From: Roseiarcus sp963824475
GTDB taxonomy: Bacteria; Pseudomonadota; Alphaproteobacteria; Rhizobiales; Beijerinckiaceae
DNA: 64,000 nucleotides
Assembly (NCBI GenBank): GCA_963824475.1
Contig: CAWGPR010000003.1
Location: forward strand, 1 to 64,000
Direction: 5' to 3'
The notes below the pieces were generated by a model. That model ran no database searches. It was not told the origin of the DNA and worked only from the letters and a program-made list of their open reading frames with translations. The translations under genes and the position numbers were made by a program. Positions 62,200-64,000 of this stretch are shown piece by piece; position 1 is the stretch's first letter; every line of letters starts with the position of its first letter.

Positions 62200-63423
62200 A
62201 TGCGTCGAATGGTTGCGTTGATGCGTATCGCGCGTGCCGGAGCGTTTCGCCTCCCCGCCCAGCTTCAGGTTTCGCGTACTGGCGCCGGCGAGGCGAAACG
62301 CCCGGCTGCAATCCTCCGGGCGCTCGGGAAGGAGCGCCCGGCCCCGCGCGACGCCATCCTGATCGGCGACTGCGTGGAGGAAATGACCAGGCTCCCGGCA
62401 GCCTCGGTCGATCTCGTCTTCGCCGATCCTCCTTACAATCTGCAACTCGAAGGCGCGCTCTCGCGCCCCGACCAGAGCCTGGTCGACGCGGTCGACGACG
62501 ACTGGGACAAGTTCGCCGATTTCGCCGAATATGACGCCTTTACTCGCGACTGGCTGACCGCGGTTCGGCGGCTGATGAAGCCGACCGCCACGATCGTGGT
62601 GATCGGCTCCTACCACAACATCTTTCGGGTCGGCGCCATTCTGCAGGATCTGGGCTTCTGGATCCTCAACGACATTGTGTGGCGCAAGGCGAATCCAATG
62701 CCGAACTTCCGCGGCCGCCGGTTCACCAACGCCCACGAGACCATGATCTGGGCGGCGCGCGGCCCGGAAGCCAAGGCCTATACGTTCAATTACGAGACCT
62801 TGAAGGCGGGCAACGAGGACGTGCAGGTCCGTTCCGACTGGTTCCTGCCGATCTGCACCGGGACAGAGCGGCTCAAGGACGAGACGGGGCGAAAGACTCA
62901 TCCGACGCAAAAGCCCGAAGCGCTGCTAACGCGTGTGCTGCTGGCCGCCTCCAACGCCGGCGATCTGGTGCTCGATCCGTTTTTCGGCTCCGGGACCACC
63001 GGCGTCGCAGCCCGGCGTCTGCGCCGCCCATTCATCGGCATCGAGCGCGATCCCGCTTACGCTGAGGCCGCACGCCGCCGAATCGACGCCGTTGAGCCCT
63101 TGCCCGAAGAGGCGGTCGCGGCCGCGCCGACACGCCGCAGCGAACCGCGCGTGGCCTTCTTAAGCGTCGTTGAAGCCGGGCTGGCGCGCCCGGGCGAACG
63201 ACTGGTCGACGCGGGACGCCGTTTTAGCGCCCTGGTGCGGGCCGACGGCGCCCTCGCCGCAGGCCCCGCCGTCGGCTCGATCCACAAGATCGGCGCCCTT
63301 GTGCAGGGGTTGCCTGCCTGCAACGGTTGGACCTTCTGGCATGTCGAGCGCGGCGGGCGGTTGACGTCGATCGACGAACTGCGCGCCGTCATGCGCGCGG
63401 CGATGCGGGAAGCGGCGGAATAG
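62200..63423 (+). CDS. ccrM: CcrM-type adenine-N6 DNA methyltransferase (GANTC)
   Basis: A 407-residue beta-class methyltransferase: target-proximal DAILIGDCVEEMTRLPAASV, catalytic FADPPYNLQLEG near residue 82, SYHNIFRVGAILQDLGFWIL, FRGRRFTNAHETMIWAARGP, and the AdoMet motif VLDPFFGSGTTGVAARRLRR near 265. The extra C-terminal domain (GWTFWHVERGGRLTSIDELR) is characteristic of CcrM and not of plasmid HinfI-type enzymes. It methylates adenine in GANTC in a cell-cycle-dependent way. The start is not certain: about 45 residues before the conserved core are Arg-rich, and a later start near 62340 is possible. Confidence 0.93.
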   Translation: MRRMVALMRIARAGAFRLPAQLQVSRTGAGEAKRPAAILRALGKERPAPRDAILIGDCVEEMTRLPAASVDLVFADPPYNLQLEGALSRPDQSLVDAVDDDWDKFADFAEYDAFTRDWLTAVRRLMKPTATIVVIGSYHNIFRVGAILQDLGFWILNDIVWRKANPMPNFRGRRFTNAHETMIWAARGPEAKAYTFNYETLKAGNEDVQVRSDWFLPICTGTERLKDETGRKTHPTQKPEALLTRVLLAASNAGDLVLDPFFGSGTTGVAARRLRRPFIGIERDPAYAEAARRRIDAVEPLPEEAVAAAPTRRSEPRVAFLSVVEAGLARPGERLVDAGRRFSALVRADGALAAGPAVGSIHKIGALVQGLPACNGWTFWHVERGGRLTSIDELRAVMRAAMREAAE

Positions 63424-63437
63424 GGCGCTGGATCATC

Positions 63438-64000
63438 TCATCGCGTCCTCTTCGGCGCACGTTTCGCCGCGCCGAAATCGCTGGCGCGCAACAGGAACAC
63501 CTCGCCGGACGTGTCCTCGGTGTCGAGCCACACGAACGGCAGATGCGGGAACTCGTGCTCGAGCCGGCCGCGGGCGCCGCCGACCTCGCAGAGAAGTGTC
63601 CCGCCCGCCGTCAAATACTGAGGCGCCTCGCTCAGGATCCGGCGCACGATGTCGAGGCCATCCGCCCCGCCCGCATGGGCGATCGTCGGCTCGGCCGCGT
63701 ATTCGGGCGGAAAGCGCGCAATCGTCTCGGCGTCGACATAGGGAGGGTTCGCCAGGATCAAATCGAAGCGTTTGTCCTTGACCGGGGCGAATAGATCGCC
63801 GCGCTTCAGCCCGATGCGGTCTTCAAGACCGTGATCCTTGAGGTTACGCTCGGCGACTTCGAGCGCGTCGGGCGAGACGTCGACCGCCTCGATGCGAGCA
63901 TTGGGAAAGACCCGTGCAGTGAGAATGGCGAGGGAGCCGCCGCCGGCGCAGAGATCGAGGACAGATGCGATGCGCTCAGGGTCCCCAGTCAGCGCATTGT
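63438..64000 (-). CDS. prmB: PrmB/HemK-type protein-(glutamine-N5) methyltransferase, C-terminal part
   Basis: The frame is open from the window edge to the stop at 63438 (about 187 codons). It contains the AdoMet loop SVLDLCAGGGSLAILTARVF, VDVSPDALEVAERNLKDHGL, the glutamine-binding LILANPPYVDAETIARFPPE and EPTIAHAGGADGLDIVRRIL. The NPPYVDAE...PPEY context favours PrmB (ribosomal protein L3 methylation) over PrmC (release factors). The N-terminal domain and start lie beyond the window. It is convergent with ccrM, 14 bases apart. Confidence 0.88.
   Translation of the reverse strand, partial: NALTGDPERIASVLDLCAGGGSLAILTARVFPNARIEAVDVSPDALEVAERNLKDHGLEDRIGLKRGDLFAPVKDKRFDLILANPPYVDAETIARFPPEYAAEPTIAHAGGADGLDIVRRILSEAPQYLTAGGTLLCEVGGARGRLEHEFPHLPFVWLDTEDTSGEVFLLRASDFGAAKRAPKRTR

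Overview
The window is GC-rich chromosomal DNA of an alphaproteobacterium, most likely of the Hyphomicrobiales (Rhizobiales, Beijerinckiaceae-like). Pointers to this are a CcrM-type GANTC DNA methyltransferase, the ruvCAB/xerD arrangement, a class II (plant-type) DAHP synthase, glutamine-dependent NAD synthase, an MmcB-like repair protein and many Gfo/Idh/MocA and SDR sugar enzymes. No rRNA, tRNA or CRISPR array was seen.

Layout. 1-7360 is a nest of mobile DNA, mostly on the minus strand: two abutting group II introns (the first cut by the window edge, the second apparently 5'-truncated), an IS110-family element with a structured downstream region, and a third group II intron whose maturase is split by an IS630-type element with a TA target duplication. 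7360-14400 holds an AT-richer orphan gene that looks frameshifted, an MFS transporter, the DAHP synthase, and an acyltransferase gene flanked by degenerate pieces of paralogues. 14400-21010 holds a VOC protein, NAD synthase, a DUF1254/DUF1214 protein, a lone cyclic-nucleotide-binding protein, and a tandem triplication of three-helix membrane proteins resembling Pycsar (PycTM/DUF5706) effectors.

21200-45255 is a sugar-utilisation superregion of three transcription units. The first (plus) is a glucose/maltose-type ABC importer followed by three SDRs, a TIM-barrel isomerase, an APH-fold kinase, a divergent enolase and a carboxylesterase, mostly with overlapping start and stop codons. The second (minus, from 39614) is a TIM-barrel protein, a Gfo/Idh/MocA dehydrogenase and a ribose-type ABC importer. 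The third (plus, from 39818) is an SDR, a mannitol-dehydrogenase-family enzyme, an RpiR regulator and two Gfo/Idh/MocA dehydrogenases. Units two and three diverge from a 203-bp region with repeated operator-like boxes.

45327-56050 holds a Ppx/GppA phosphatase, an MmcB-like gene, a GMC oxidoreductase coupled to a dppABCDF dipeptide importer, and a divergent GbcA-like Rieske oxygenase. 56514-64000 is housekeeping DNA metabolism: yggU, xerD, ruvB, a VapBC-type toxin-antitoxin pair sitting between ruvB and ruvA, ruvA, ruvC, rnhB, ccrM and the start of prmB.

A cross-cutting observation is that at least six otherwise well conserved genes carry single-base frameshifts. Three of these are an extra A inside what would otherwise be a GANTC (CcrM) site, so some apparent pseudogenes may be methylation-related sequencing errors.
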